From: AC-51 sp036265325
GTDB lineage: Bacteria; Actinomycetota; UBA4738; HRBIN12
Reading direction: 5' to 3'
Length of the DNA stretch: 64,000 nt
Assembly (NCBI GenBank): GCA_036265325.1
Contig: DATAPH010000090.1
Coordinates: 1-64,000 of the forward strand
In this document: in pieces, positions 9,968-20,342 of the stretch
Position numbering within the stretch: the first letter of the stretch is position 1
Layout of the letters: every line of letters starts with the position of its first letter
Program-made: the position numbers and the translations under genes
Notes under the pieces: generated by a model
Told to the model about the DNA's origin: nothing
Database searches by the model: none
What the model saw: only the letters and a program-made list of their open reading frames with translations

Positions 9968-11530
9968 CTACGCGCGGCGCAGCGCCCGTCCCGCGCAGGT
10001 GATGAACGGCGCATCACTCGTCCACGCGACCTCTCCGTTCACCACCACGGCGCTGATCCCATCCGGGAATACGTGCGGATCCTCGAAGGTCGCGCCGTCT
10101 CGGATCGTCGCGTGCTCGAACACGACGAGATCGGCGTAGGTGCCCGGCTCGATCCGCCCCCGCCCGGTCAAACCGAACCGGTCTGCGGGCAGCGAGGTCA
10201 TCTTGCGAACGACGTCCTCGAGCGGCAGCAAACCCTCGTCGCGAGCGAGCGCGATCGCGCGCGGGAACGTTCCGTAATCCCTCGGGTGAACGGGCAGCTC
10301 GCCGCCGGGGCCATCAGGCGCCGTCGCCGACGCATCCGAGGCGACGAACACGTCGCGGTCGGCCAAGATCTCCCGAACGTCTTGGGGAGACATCGCGTGG
10401 CCGATGCAGCTGATCTCGGGGTCGGCGGCGAGCAGCTCGACCATCGCGTCGAAGGGCTCGACGCCAAGATCCTCGGCAACGATCGCGACGGACGCGCCGC
10501 GCCAGCGCGGCTCCGGGGCCGTCTCGAGGATGATGCGGTCCCAGCCGACGCCGTCGACCGAGGACTGGAAGTCCTGCTCCCCTAGCTCGACCGCCGCACG
10601 CAGGCGCGCATGGTCCACCGCGGCCACCTCGGCGATCCGGCCCGCGGGCGCCCACGGCGGCAGCAGCGACGACAGCGACGAGTTCCATGCTTCGTACGGG
10701 TACTGGTCCCCCGTCGCGTCGGGCGCGTCTCGGAGCCGGGCGAGGAGTTCGCCGGCGCGGCCCCACAACATCGAGGTCTCGCACTTGATGTGGCTGATGT
10801 GGACCGGCGCCTCGGCCCCGGCACCGATCTCAAGCGCCTCGTCGATCGCGCGGAACAGATCGCGGCCCTCCCCGCGGATGTGGGATGCGTACAGGCCGCC
10901 CGCCCCGGCCGCCGCCCGGGCGAGCGCGATGACCTCGTCCGTTTCGGCGTAGATCCCCGGCACGTAGATCAGGCCGGTCGACAGGCCAACCGCTCCATCC
11001 GCAATCGCCTCGCGCACCAGCCCGCGCATCCACGCCAATTCGTCGTCGGTCGGCGGGCGCCGCTCGTCGGCGAGCACCGCACGGCGGACCGATCCGTGCC
11101 CGACCAAGGTCGCGATGTTCACCGCGGGCCGCGCGGCGTCGATCGCATCAAGGTAGTCGCCCCATGCCGCCCATGACGGCGGCGGATGATCCGTGCTGCC
11201 TCCGGCGTACGCGAGCGAAAGCCCTTCCGCCCACGAGGAAAGTGGGAACGGCGACGAGCCGCAGTTGCCGACGACCACCGACGTGACGCCTTGCCTGATC
11301 GTGCTCGGCATCGTCGGCAGCACGAACGGTGACAGGTCGGAGTGGTTGTGCACGTCGACGAAGCCCGGCGTCATGACGAGGCCGCGTGCGTCGATCGTGC
11401 GTGCTGCAGGCGGTGCGTCGCCGTCCCGGCCGACCGACGCGATGCGGTCGCCCTCGACGGCGACCCAGCCCGGTGCCCCAGGCGCGCCCGTGCCGTCGAC
11501 GACGATCGCGTTGGCGATGACGAGATCCAT
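9968..11530 (-). CDS. N-acyl-D-amino-acid deacylase (D-aminoacylase family)
   Basis: A 520-aa zinc-dependent amidohydrolase predicted to release D-amino acids from N-acyl-D-amino acids in the cytoplasm. It begins with the amidohydrolase N-terminal beta-sandwich (MDLVIANAIVVDGTG) and carries HNHSDLSPF, with the conserved HxH-SD metal signature, then GLIYVPGIYA, ASHIRGEG and a C-terminal GRIEPGTYADLVVF typical of the superfamily. The substrate side chain cannot be read from sequence. TAGCGT at 11540-11545 (minus strand) lies nine bases before the ATG and may be its -10. The stop touches the convergent tRNA gene. Confidence 0.88.
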   Translation of the reverse strand: MDLVIANAIVVDGTGAPGAPGWVAVEGDRIASVGRDGDAPPAARTIDARGLVMTPGFVDVHNHSDLSPFVLPTMPSTIRQGVTSVVVGNCGSSPFPLSSWAEGLSLAYAGGSTDHPPPSWAAWGDYLDAIDAARPAVNIATLVGHGSVRRAVLADERRPPTDDELAWMRGLVREAIADGAVGLSTGLIYVPGIYAETDEVIALARAAAGAGGLYASHIRGEGRDLFRAIDEALEIGAGAEAPVHISHIKCETSMLWGRAGELLARLRDAPDATGDQYPYEAWNSSLSSLLPPWAPAGRIAEVAAVDHARLRAAVELGEQDFQSSVDGVGWDRIILETAPEPRWRGASVAIVAEDLGVEPFDAMVELLAADPEISCIGHAMSPQDVREILADRDVFVASDASATAPDGPGGELPVHPRDYGTFPRAIALARDEGLLPLEDVVRKMTSLPADRFGLTGRGRIEPGTYADLVVFEHATIRDGATFEDPHVFPDGISAVVVNGEVAWTSDAPFITCAGRALRRA

Positions 11531-11558
11531 CGGCGCAAGACGCTATCGCGCGTCGCGC

Positions 11559-13730
11559 CTACGCGTTCGGTAGGAAGACGCGGAACGACGAGCCGCCGCC
11601 GTCACGTGGTTCGACCCACGCACGACCGTCGTGCAGCTCCGCGAATCGACGAACGAGCGAGAGCCCGATGCCCACGCCGGGCGAGTGCCCGCTGCTCGGT
11701 CCGGGACGCTGCTCGAACGGGTCGAAGATCGACTCCCGCACCTCGGCGGGAACGCCCGGGCCGGCGTCGTCGACGCCGATCTCGATGCCGCCGTCGACGG
11801 CGCGCGCCCAGACGAGGACGTGCGCCTCGGGTGGCGTGTGGCGGAGCGCGTTCGCGACGAGGTTCTCGACGATCCGCTCGACCTTCGGGCCGTCGACGTT
11901 GGCGGTCAGCAACCCGACCTCGACGTCGATCGCCCGGCCGTCGGGGTTCTCGACCTCGGCGAGCACACGTGCGATCAGCGCGCCGATGTCGGTCGATCGA
12001 CGCTGCGGCGACACGATCCCCCGTTGCAACCGATCGAGGTCCAGCAGATCGCCGAGGAGCCGTTCGAGCTTGCGCGCGTTCGCCGCGACCCGGTGCACGA
12101 GATCCAGCGCGTCGGCGGCCGGCATCTCCAGCTGACTCTGTTCGAGGGTGAGCGCCGAGCCGAGGATCGACGTCAGGGGCGTGCGGAGGTCGTGCGAGAC
12201 GGCTTCGAGGAACGTGTTCTTCATCTCGTCGAGCGCGCGGAGCTGCTCGGCGGCCTCGCGCTCACGCAGGAACGCCTCGGAGTACTTGCGCTCGGACTCA
12301 CGCAGCGTCTGCTCCGCGTGGCGCCGTTCGGTGACGTCGACGCTCAAGCCGCGCACCTGCCGTGGCCCCTGGCTGCCTCGCACGACCGTCACGAGGTCGC
12401 GAAGCCACCGGCCGTCGCTTCCCGGCGCGCCCACGCGGTACTCGACGCTCGCGTCGGCGCCCTCGGCGATCGCACGGCGGACCTCGGCGACCGCGAGCGA
12501 CCGGTCGGCGTCGGTGATGTGCTCGCCCCACGGCCGGTCGAGCCAGGTCGACGCGCTCTCGCCGAAGAGCTCCTTCACCCGGCCACCGAGGAAGGTCACG
12601 CGAAGGCCGTCGGCCTCGGCCTCCCAGAACACGGCGTCGAGGCTCTCGACCAACCGGTGGAACCGCTCGAGCTCGCCGATCCGGCGTGCGTTGCCGAGCG
12701 CCAGCGCCGTCAGGTCACCGATCCCTTGCGCGAGCCGCACGGCGCCCTCGTCGAACGGTTCGCCGTCGGCGTCGCCGACCGCGATGAGCGCTCCCACCTC
12801 GCCGGGCTCCCACTGGAGCGGGCAGACCAAGATGTCGCCGAAGCCATCCATGATCTTGATCTCGTCGGGCACCTGCGCCGCGACGGTCTGTGGGATCACG
12901 AAGGGCGACGCGGTGCTCGTGAGCAACGTCTCGGCAACGGCAGGCGGGACATCCGCGATCTCGGCGCGCGGCCGAACCGTCCGGCCGCCGCAGGCGTGCA
13001 GCTGGATCACGCGGAACGCGCCGGTCTCATCCCGCACGTAAGCCGCCGTCGCGGCGCACCGGATGATCGTCTCCATCGACTCGATCGCGTCGTGGAAGAT
13101 CTCCGCCACGTTGCGGCGCCCGGTCAACGATTGCGACAGTTGGAGCAGCGCCCCGGCCGCGCGTGCGGCGTCGCGCTCCGCTTCGAGCAGGCTGGCGTTC
13201 TGGAAGGCCGCCGCCGCGTGCGGCGCGAGGACCTCCACCATCCGCTGGTCCTCTTCGTCGAACATCCCGTAGCCGAGGCTCGAGAGCACGATCACGCCCA
13301 CCAGCGTGTCCCCCGCGACCATCGGCACGGCGAGCATCGATTCCAACAGGTCGTCATCGGTCCCCGGGATCGTCACGGAGAACGGGACCTCGCGGGCGTC
13401 CGGCGTGAGCAGCGCCTCGCGGGTGGCCGCCACCGTGCCGGTGATGCCCTCGCCGATCTCGGTGGTCAGCTGGTCGAGGTCCTCCTCCGCGTACTCGGTG
13501 GTGAGCTCTCCGCGGAAGGCGATCGGGATCAGGCGGTTCTCGTCCTGCAACAAGTAGACGCGGCAGTTGTGGTAGTCGACGATCGTCCGCAGCTCCGCGG
13601 TGATCGTGTTACCGATCTCTGCGGTCTCGGTCAGCACGTTCAGCTTCGCGGCGAAGCTATGGAGCATGTCGAGCTGCGCGTCGGAGCGTTCGGCGTCGCG
13701 CTGACGTGTCGGGTCGGGTGTCCTCACCAT
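11559..13730 (-). CDS. Soluble GAF-GAF-PAS sensor histidine kinase
   Basis: A 723-aa kinase with no membrane helix, so it senses a cytoplasmic signal. Domains in order: GAF (about 25-185), a second more divergent GAF (about 195-350), PAS (about 355-480), HisKA with the phosphorylatable H513 in VSHDLRTPLTS, and HATPase with NALRHTPPEAH, DDAGPGVP and GVGIGLSLV. No response regulator is directly adjacent; the receiver-only protein encoded at 14736-15104 is the nearest candidate partner. Signal and output are not inferable. Confidence 0.9.
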   Translation of the reverse strand: MVRTPDPTRQRDAERSDAQLDMLHSFAAKLNVLTETAEIGNTITAELRTIVDYHNCRVYLLQDENRLIPIAFRGELTTEYAEEDLDQLTTEIGEGITGTVAATREALLTPDAREVPFSVTIPGTDDDLLESMLAVPMVAGDTLVGVIVLSSLGYGMFDEEDQRMVEVLAPHAAAAFQNASLLEAERDAARAAGALLQLSQSLTGRRNVAEIFHDAIESMETIIRCAATAAYVRDETGAFRVIQLHACGGRTVRPRAEIADVPPAVAETLLTSTASPFVIPQTVAAQVPDEIKIMDGFGDILVCPLQWEPGEVGALIAVGDADGEPFDEGAVRLAQGIGDLTALALGNARRIGELERFHRLVESLDAVFWEAEADGLRVTFLGGRVKELFGESASTWLDRPWGEHITDADRSLAVAEVRRAIAEGADASVEYRVGAPGSDGRWLRDLVTVVRGSQGPRQVRGLSVDVTERRHAEQTLRESERKYSEAFLREREAAEQLRALDEMKNTFLEAVSHDLRTPLTSILGSALTLEQSQLEMPAADALDLVHRVAANARKLERLLGDLLDLDRLQRGIVSPQRRSTDIGALIARVLAEVENPDGRAIDVEVGLLTANVDGPKVERIVENLVANALRHTPPEAHVLVWARAVDGGIEIGVDDAGPGVPAEVRESIFDPFEQRPGPSSGHSPGVGIGLSLVRRFAELHDGRAWVEPRDGGGSSFRVFLPNA

Positions 13731-13824
13731 CGTGCGTCCGTCACCATGCGCATGCTCTCACCTGATGTAGCTCGAAGGAACGACGCAGTGGTTCGATCCG
13801 GGTGCTTGCACAGCGCCACAACGG

Positions 13825-14163
13825 ATGCGAGCCTGCCGTGCCGTGACTGCATCAACCCCCCCGCGCCGCGCTTCGTCCTCAGCCACCTCCGCAGCATCGG
13901 CACGTCCCCCGGAGGTCCTTGACGACCTGGAACGGCGGGTCCTCGATTTCGAGCGCGGAGCGTGGCGGTTGCACGTCGCGAAGGACCGTGCGATCCGCGA
14001 GGAGTTCGGCTTCTCGACCACGCGATACCACCAGCTCCTGCACCGGGCGGTCGACCGACCGGCGGCGCTCGCCTATGACCCGATGCTGGTGCGGCGGCTC
14101 CGCCGTCTGCGGTCGTTGCGCCGCAAGCGTCGCACGGCCCAGCGACTCGGCATCACGCTCTAG
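13825..14163 (+). CDS. DUF3263-like actinobacterial protein
   Basis: 112 aa with a small helix-turn-helix-like core: LERRVLDFERGAWRLHVAKDRAIREEFGFSTTRYHQLLHRAVDRPAALAYDPMLVRRLRRLR. The spacing and the YDPMLVRRLRRLR end match the DUF3263 family, which is found almost only in actinobacteria and typically lies just before a LytR_C gene, as here. A DNA-binding role is inferred from the fold. The start is uncertain: the first 28 residues are low-complexity and a later GTG at 13843 is possible. Confidence 0.8.
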   Translation: MRACRAVTASTPPRRASSSATSAASARPPEVLDDLERRVLDFERGAWRLHVAKDRAIREEFGFSTTRYHQLLHRAVDRPAALAYDPMLVRRLRRLRSLRRKRRTAQRLGITL

Positions 14164-14194
14164 CCCACCGGAAGCCCCGCCTGAGCGCGGAAGG

Positions 14195-14200
14195 TAGGAT
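14195..14200 (+). promoter_or_regulatory. -10 hexamer, leaderless start of the LytR_C gene
   Basis: TAGGAT is followed by exactly six bases and then the GTG start at 14207. No ribosome site is present. Confidence 0.6.
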
Positions 14201-14206
14201 GCCCGC

Positions 14207-14734
14207 GTGAACCTGAGCACCGGGCGCGTCCTCGTGATCGTGGCCCTGATCGTCGTCGGGCTGGCCGTCCTTGCGAACGGCTTCTCCGACTCCGGAACGT
14301 CCGCGGCAACGCTCACCCCGACGCCGTCGGGCGGCGGGCACACGTCGTCGTCGTCCTCCACGCCGCCGCCGACCTCAGCGCCGCCGTCGCCGACCCCGGC
14401 GCCGCAGACCAAGGGCGTGCTGTTCATGACGATGAACGGCACCGACGTCCCGGGGGCGGGAGCGGCGGCGCAAACGAAGCTCACCAACGCCGGCTACACC
14501 GTCGCGACGCCGGCGATCGACGCACCGACGAGCGGGATCAAGAAGACGATCGTGTATTACCGCAACGACGTGAACGCGCCGCAGAACCTGTCCGACGCGA
14601 ATTACGTCGCGCAGCACTACTTCAAGCACGCCGAAGTCAAGCCGCTCGACCCGAGTCTCCAGGGCGTCCCGAAGAGCGCGACGCTCGTCGTGGTCGTCGG
14701 CGAGGACTACGCGCAGCAGCTCGTCGGCGGCTGA
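14207..14734 (+). CDS. LytR C-terminal domain envelope protein
   Basis: 175-aa exported protein: one N-terminal membrane segment (about 8-25), a Ser/Thr/Pro-rich linker (about 40-70), and a C-terminal LytR_C-like domain (GVLFMTMNGTDVPGAGAAAQTKLTNAGY... TLVVVVGEDYAQQL). Stand-alone LytR_C proteins of actinobacteria sit at the cell surface and are thought to work with cell-wall ligases, but no enzymatic residue is visible. It follows the DUF3263 gene by 43 bases with its own leaderless promoter. Confidence 0.82.
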   Translation: MNLSTGRVLVIVALIVVGLAVLANGFSDSGTSAATLTPTPSGGGHTSSSSSTPPPTSAPPSPTPAPQTKGVLFMTMNGTDVPGAGAAAQTKLTNAGYTVATPAIDAPTSGIKKTIVYYRNDVNAPQNLSDANYVAQHYFKHAEVKPLDPSLQGVPKSATLVVVVGEDYAQQLVGG

Positions 14735-14735
14735 T

Positions 14736-15104
14736 TCAGCTCGGCTGGAGCAGCTCCGCGAGCTCGACGGCAAGCTCGTCCGGATCGAACGGCTTCTCCA
14801 GGAACCGGCGCGCCCCCGCGGCGGTCACCCGGTCCGCTTCGTCGGGGATCGCCTTCGCCGACAACACCACCACGGGTACCGACGCGGTTCGCGGGTCCTT
14901 CGCGAGTTCCTCGAGGACGCCGTAGCCGTCCATCACCGGCATCATCAGGTCGAGCACGATCACCTCGGGACGCTGTTTCATCGCGAGCGCGATGCCTCGG
15001 AGACCGTCCTCGGCGTCGAGTACCTCGTGGCCCGCGCGCTCGAGGCTCATGCGGATCAGCCACCGAACGTCCGGTTCATCGTCGATCACGAGCACCCGCG
15101 CCAT
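14736..15104 (-). CDS. Receiver-only response regulator
   Basis: 122 aa, a single CheY-like receiver domain without an output domain. The acidic pocket D8/D9, phospho-acceptor D52 (in VLDLMMPVMDG) and K104 (FLEKPF) are all present, so it should be phosphorylatable. The ATG at 15104 is chosen because the domain starts there and TATCCT (15113-15118, minus strand) lies eight bases upstream as a leaderless -10; the frame continues upstream without homology. Output must be through protein contact. The orphan histidine kinase at 11559-13730 is a possible partner. Confidence 0.88.
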   Translation of the reverse strand: MARVLVIDDEPDVRWLIRMSLERAGHEVLDAEDGLRGIALAMKQRPEVIVLDLMMPVMDGYGVLEELAKDPRTASVPVVVLSAKAIPDEADRVTAAGARRFLEKPFDPDELAVELAELLQPS

Positions 15105-15112
15105 GCGCCGAG

Positions 15113-15118
15113 AGGATA
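15113..15118 (-). promoter_or_regulatory. -10 hexamer of the response regulator gene
   Basis: On the minus strand TATCCT is followed by eight bases and the ATG. It faces away from the Rrf2 promoter at 15141-15170. Confidence 0.5.
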
Positions 15119-15140
15119 CCCGCGACGGGCTGCCGGCCGA

Positions 15141-15170
15141 TTGACGTGCGTGAACGCGCAGACCTAGCCT
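15141..15170 (+). promoter_or_regulatory. Promoter of the Rrf2 gene
   Basis: TTGACG (15141-15146) and TAGCCT (15165-15170) are separated by 18 bases. The transcript would begin about 15177, just before the ribosome site GGAGGTGG (15179-15186). Confidence 0.5.
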
Positions 15171-15195
15171 GGTCGGCCGGAGGTGGTTCCCCCGC

Positions 15196-15669
15196 ATGCT
15201 GAAGGTTTCCCAGAAGCTCGAGTACGCGATCCGGGCGATGATCGAGCTCGCCGAGCACCGCGACGACGACGCGCTCACACCCGCTCGTGAGATCGCCGAA
15301 CGGCAGCAGGTGCCGCTGCGGTTCCTCGAGCAGCAGCTCGGCGCGCTGTCGCGGGCCGGCCTCGTGGAGAGCTTCCGCGGCGCGGGCGGCGGCTGCCGGC
15401 TCGCGCGCGATCCGGCCGATATCACGGTCGCCGAGGTTGCCGACGCGATCGAGGGCCAGATCTACCCGGTGTTCTGCCTGGAGCCCTCCGACCACACATG
15501 CTTCGCGGACTCACGGTGTGGGCTGCAAGGCTTCTGGGCGGATGTGGCCCGAGCGGTGCAGCAGGTGTTCGAGCGGACGACGGTGGCGGACCTCGCGGCC
15601 CGCCACCGGAAGATGGCCCCGGGGAAGGTCGTCCTCAGCCCCGAACAGCTGTTGTCACGTCTGAACTAG
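15196..15669 (+). CDS. Rrf2-family transcriptional regulator
   Basis: 157-aa winged-helix repressor of the Rrf2/IscR family. The N-terminal helix-turn-helix (LEYAIRAMIELAEH... ARE IAERQQVPLRFLEQQLGALSRAGLVES) leads into the wing RGAGGGCRLA. The C-terminal part has C94, C102 and C108 near FCLEPSDHTCFADSRC, the arrangement that binds a [2Fe-2S] or similar cluster in IscR/NsrR-type members, so iron-sulfur or redox sensing is likely. The ATG is preceded by GGAGGTGG. Target genes are not evident; it is convergent with a zinc-ribbon protein gene and overlaps its stop codon. Confidence 0.9.
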   Translation: MLKVSQKLEYAIRAMIELAEHRDDDALTPAREIAERQQVPLRFLEQQLGALSRAGLVESFRGAGGGCRLARDPADITVAEVADAIEGQIYPVFCLEPSDHTCFADSRCGLQGFWADVARAVQQVFERTTVADLAARHRKMAPGKVVLSPEQLLSRLN

Positions 15670-15842
15670 GGGGCTTTCCAGCCCATCGCTTTCGCGGCGT
15701 CCATCCCTAGGATCTTGGTGAGCTTGGTACCGCATACCGGACATGTTCCTTGCAACGCCGGGCGTCCGTTCTTCAGCGTTACCAGCGACCCGGTGAACTC
15801 ACGCTTCTCGCGGCACTTCATGCAGTAGGCCACGTCGGCCAT
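15666..15842 (-). CDS. Small zinc-ribbon protein, DUF5679-like
   Basis: 58 aa with two CxxC knuckles (YCMKCREKRE and TCPVCGTKL), a compact zinc ribbon resembling DUF5679 proteins of actinobacteria. It begins MADVAYCMKC and ends KAMGWKAP. The ATG at 15842 has an excellent minus-strand ribosome site, AAGGAGG, six to seven bases upstream. Role unknown; nucleic-acid or protein binding is typical of such ribbons. Its stop overlaps the convergent Rrf2 stop, and a hairpin lies in its leader at 15878-15900. Confidence 0.85.
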   Translation of the reverse strand: MADVAYCMKCREKREFTGSLVTLKNGRPALQGTCPVCGTKLTKILGMDAAKAMGWKAP

Positions 15843-15877
15843 TCGCCGCCTCCTTCCCCATCCCCAAAATGGCTCTC

Positions 15878-15900
15878 GAGCCGCCCCGAACGGGCGGCTC
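15878..15900 (-). terminator. Hairpin in the leader of the zinc-ribbon gene
   Basis: GAGCCGCCC and GGGCGGCTC form a perfect nine-base stem with a five-base loop. Read on the minus strand it is followed by GAGAGCCATTTT, then by the gene's ribosome site. The short T run makes it terminator- or attenuator-like, 35 bases before the start codon. Confidence 0.4.
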
Positions 15901-16001
15901 ACGAAGGATGGTCGTGGCTCCCACGGCCAGATGCAAGCACCCGTGGCGTACGTTCGGATCGAGGCTAGGACCGTGGGTCGCGCCCGTTCGGCCCGTGGCC
16001 G

Positions 16002-16007
16002 TACGAT
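16002..16007 (+). promoter_or_regulatory. Possible -10 element of acs
   Basis: TACGAT would start transcription near 16014, giving a leader of about 28 bases that contains AAAGGGACGGG ahead of the GTG at 16042. No -35 match was found. Confidence 0.35.
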
Positions 16008-16041
16008 GCCGGTTCCGGCGGAGCGGAAAGGGACGGGATCC

Positions 16042-18012
<1,971 letters not shown>

Positions 18013-18013
18013 C

Positions 18014-18424
18014 GTGGAGCGCGAGCTGACGCCTGGCGAAGCGCGCTTCGTGTCCGCCGCGCGCGTCGGGCATCTCGGCACCCAGCAGATGGGCAAGTGG
18101 CCGCACGTCGTGCCGGTGTGCCACGTCCTCGACCTCGATCGGATCGTCATCGCGAGCGCGTACGACCGTAAGATCGAGGACATCCGCGAGAACGCGTCGG
18201 TGACCTACTGCGTGGACGCCTACTCCGAGGACTGGGATAACGAACTCGCGCAGGTGATCGTGTCGGGTGAGGCGTACCTGATCGAGAGCGGCCCCGAGTT
18301 CGTGCGCGACCGCGGCTTGCTCTATGAGAAGTTCCCGCAGTACGAGCGTGTGGCGCCGATCGAGGAGGGCTCGACCGTGATCATCGAGTTCCGCGTGCAG
18401 CAGGTGCACAGCAGCGGTATCTGA
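18014..18424 (+). CDS. PPOX-class flavin/F420-binding protein, Rv0121-like
   Basis: 136-aa split beta-barrel protein of the pyridoxamine 5'-phosphate oxidase superfamily: FVSAARVGHLGTQQMGKWPHVVPVCHVLD is the signature N terminus, and the rest resembles the Rv0121 subgroup of F420-dependent enzymes. It probably reduces a small substrate with F420H2 or binds a flavin; the substrate is unknown. The GTG start is one base after the acs stop, so the two are co-transcribed. It converges on an S9 peptidase gene, whose stop is three bases away. Confidence 0.8.
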   Translation: MERELTPGEARFVSAARVGHLGTQQMGKWPHVVPVCHVLDLDRIVIASAYDRKIEDIRENASVTYCVDAYSEDWDNELAQVIVSGEAYLIESGPEFVRDRGLLYEKFPQYERVAPIEEGSTVIIEFRVQQVHSSGI

Positions 18425-18427
18425 TTC

Positions 18428-20215
18428 TCAGCGGTAGCGGTCGAAGAAGTCCAAGACCCGGTGCATGTTGGCGACCTGCGCCTGCATCGAGTTCGTGTGG
18501 TGGCCTTCTGGATACAGCACGAGCTCGACGGGGTGGTTGCGCGCGCGGAGCGCGTCGACCCACGGCATCACGCCCTCGATCGGGCAGCGCGGGTCGGCCT
18601 CGCCCGCGATCACCAACACCGGCGCGCGGACCGCGTTGACGTACGTCATCGGGTCGCTCCGCCCGTAGAGCTCCGGGACCTGTTCGGGCGTGCCGCCGTA
18701 CGCGGCTTCGTCCCACGCCTGCAGTTCCGGCGCGGAGTAGTCGTGCGCCGCGACGAAGTCGCCCGCCGGGATGCCAGCGAAGATCGCGCGCCAGCGGTCG
18801 GGCTGCGTCCCCGCGTTGAAGCACGCGAGACATCCGCCCCACGACCAGCCGTTCCAGAACACGCGATCGGGATCGATCGTGCCGTCGGCGACCAGTGCGT
18901 CGACGCAAGCGAGGATGTCTTCGGTCTCCGTGAAGCAGACGTTGTGGAGCAGCGCTTCGCGGAACGCGATGCCGTATCCCGTCGACCCTCGGTAGTTGAT
19001 GACTGCCACGGCATAGCCGTTGTCGACGAACGCCTGGGTCTCCGGGTCGAAGCGGTCGCGCTCGTGCCACTCGGGCCCGCCGTGGATGTTGCACACCGTC
19101 GGGAACGGTCCCTCCCCCTCGGGCGTGACGACGAACATCTGGATCCGGTCGCCATGCGCGTTCGTTGCGAAGCGGCTCTCGTACGCACGCCCGGCCGGCG
19201 GTGGCTCGTCGGGCGACACCAAGACATCGCCGTGGCCGGCCTCGACGATCCGGGGCGGGCGGACGGAGTCGCTGACGCGATACCACACCGATCCATCGGG
19301 CCGGATCGCGGCGGCGTCGATGTCCCCGTCGAGACCGGTCAACGGCTCGACCGCCCCGTTGGAGACGTCGATCCTGACGAGCTGCACTCTTCCCTCGAAC
19401 TCGTGCCGTGCGAGGAGCGCGCTCGCGTCCGGCGACCACTGAACCGGGAATACCCCACCCGGAAGGTCGATCTCCACGTCGCGTCGATCGTCGCGAGCGA
19501 CGTTCCAGATGGCGGGCCGCTCGAACGGGCCGAGCTCGCTGGTGAACGCGAGCCGCTGGTCGCCGGGGGCCGGTGACCACGCCGCCGGATCGAGGTTGTG
19601 CCCTTTGTCCTCGAGTTCGGCGACGACGTCGCCGGAGCGTGTGTCCAGCACCCGAAGTGCCGAGTGCAACAGGTCGCCGTGCTCGGCGTGCCGGAGACAC
19701 ACGAGCGTTCCATCCGCGGACAGGCCCCCGCCGTTCCCCGGCTCGAGCGTGCCGATGCCTGTGGCGGACTCCTGCTCGCCGAGGAGCCGGATCGTGCCGT
19801 TCGGATCGATCGCGTACGTCCGGTAGATGCCGCCGACCTCGAGTGCGATCGCAGCGATGCCCGGCACGAACGAGTGGCCCATCAGCCACCCCTCCGGCAG
19901 CTCCGGGAACACCGGCTGCGCATCGCCCCCGGAGAACGGCGTTGCGACCAACATGCCGCGTTCGTCACCCGTCGTATCGCGCCACCACGCGATCCGGTCT
20001 CCGGGAAGCATCCACGTTGCCTCCACGCCCACGGGCTCGTCGCTGACCTGCCGCCAGGAGCCGTCGGCGAGGTCGTGTGCCCAGACCTGCCGCGTGTCGT
20101 TCCGGGTGGTTACAAGCCCGAGATGATCCGGCGCGGCGTCGTCCCATGCCGGGAAGCCGATCTCGGTCGCCGTGAAGCGGCGTTCCCATGCGGACGGGTC
20201 GGTCACGGCGGTCAC
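18428..20215 (-). CDS. S9 family prolyl oligopeptidase-type peptidase
   Basis: 595-aa serine peptidase with an N-terminal beta-propeller (about 1-340, WD-like repeats such as LDTRSGDVVAELEDKGHNLDPAAWSP) and a C-terminal alpha/beta hydrolase. The triad is visible: nucleophile in GWSWGG, aspartate in GEADPRCP and histidine in YPEGHHT. No signal peptide, so it probably cleaves short peptides in the cytoplasm. The GTG at 20215 is chosen because GAGGAGG lies eight bases upstream; the longer frame to 20275 would run into the groEL CIRCE element. It is divergent from groEL across a 127-base region. Confidence 0.9.
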   Translation of the reverse strand: MTAVTDPSAWERRFTATEIGFPAWDDAAPDHLGLVTTRNDTRQVWAHDLADGSWRQVSDEPVGVEATWMLPGDRIAWWRDTTGDERGMLVATPFSGGDAQPVFPELPEGWLMGHSFVPGIAAIALEVGGIYRTYAIDPNGTIRLLGEQESATGIGTLEPGNGGGLSADGTLVCLRHAEHGDLLHSALRVLDTRSGDVVAELEDKGHNLDPAAWSPAPGDQRLAFTSELGPFERPAIWNVARDDRRDVEIDLPGGVFPVQWSPDASALLARHEFEGRVQLVRIDVSNGAVEPLTGLDGDIDAAAIRPDGSVWYRVSDSVRPPRIVEAGHGDVLVSPDEPPPAGRAYESRFATNAHGDRIQMFVVTPEGEGPFPTVCNIHGGPEWHERDRFDPETQAFVDNGYAVAVINYRGSTGYGIAFREALLHNVCFTETEDILACVDALVADGTIDPDRVFWNGWSWGGCLACFNAGTQPDRWRAIFAGIPAGDFVAAHDYSAPELQAWDEAAYGGTPEQVPELYGRSDPMTYVNAVRAPVLVIAGEADPRCPIEGVMPWVDALRARNHPVELVLYPEGHHTNSMQAQVANMHRVLDFFDRYR

Positions 20216-20237
20216 CCTACGTGCCTCCTCGCTCGGA

Positions 20238-20266
20238 TTGCCAGTGGCAGATTCCAGGGCTACCAT
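20238..20266 (+). promoter_or_regulatory. groEL promoter
   Basis: TTGCCA (20238-20243) and TACCAT (20261-20266) are separated by 17 bases, a good vegetative promoter. The predicted start falls inside the adjacent CIRCE operator, so bound HrcA would block initiation. Confidence 0.65.
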
Positions 20267-20268
20267 CC

Positions 20269-20295
20269 TTAGCACTCACACCCATCGAGTGCTAG
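20269..20295 (+). promoter_or_regulatory. CIRCE operator for HrcA
   Basis: TTAGCACTC, nine bases, GAGTGCTAG: the CIRCE inverted repeat with one mismatch at the last position of the right arm (consensus A). It lies 47 bases before the groEL ATG and directly after the -10 element. hrcA itself is not in the window. Confidence 0.93.
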
Positions 20296-20342
20296 CAGTC
20301 GGTGGGCTCGACTGGAACCCGGACCACAGGAGGTTGGAGGGG

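Noticed and set aside
20216..20275. Extended N terminus of the S9 peptidase into the CIRCE region
   Set aside because: A ribosome site places the start at 20215, and the extra residues do not resemble the family.
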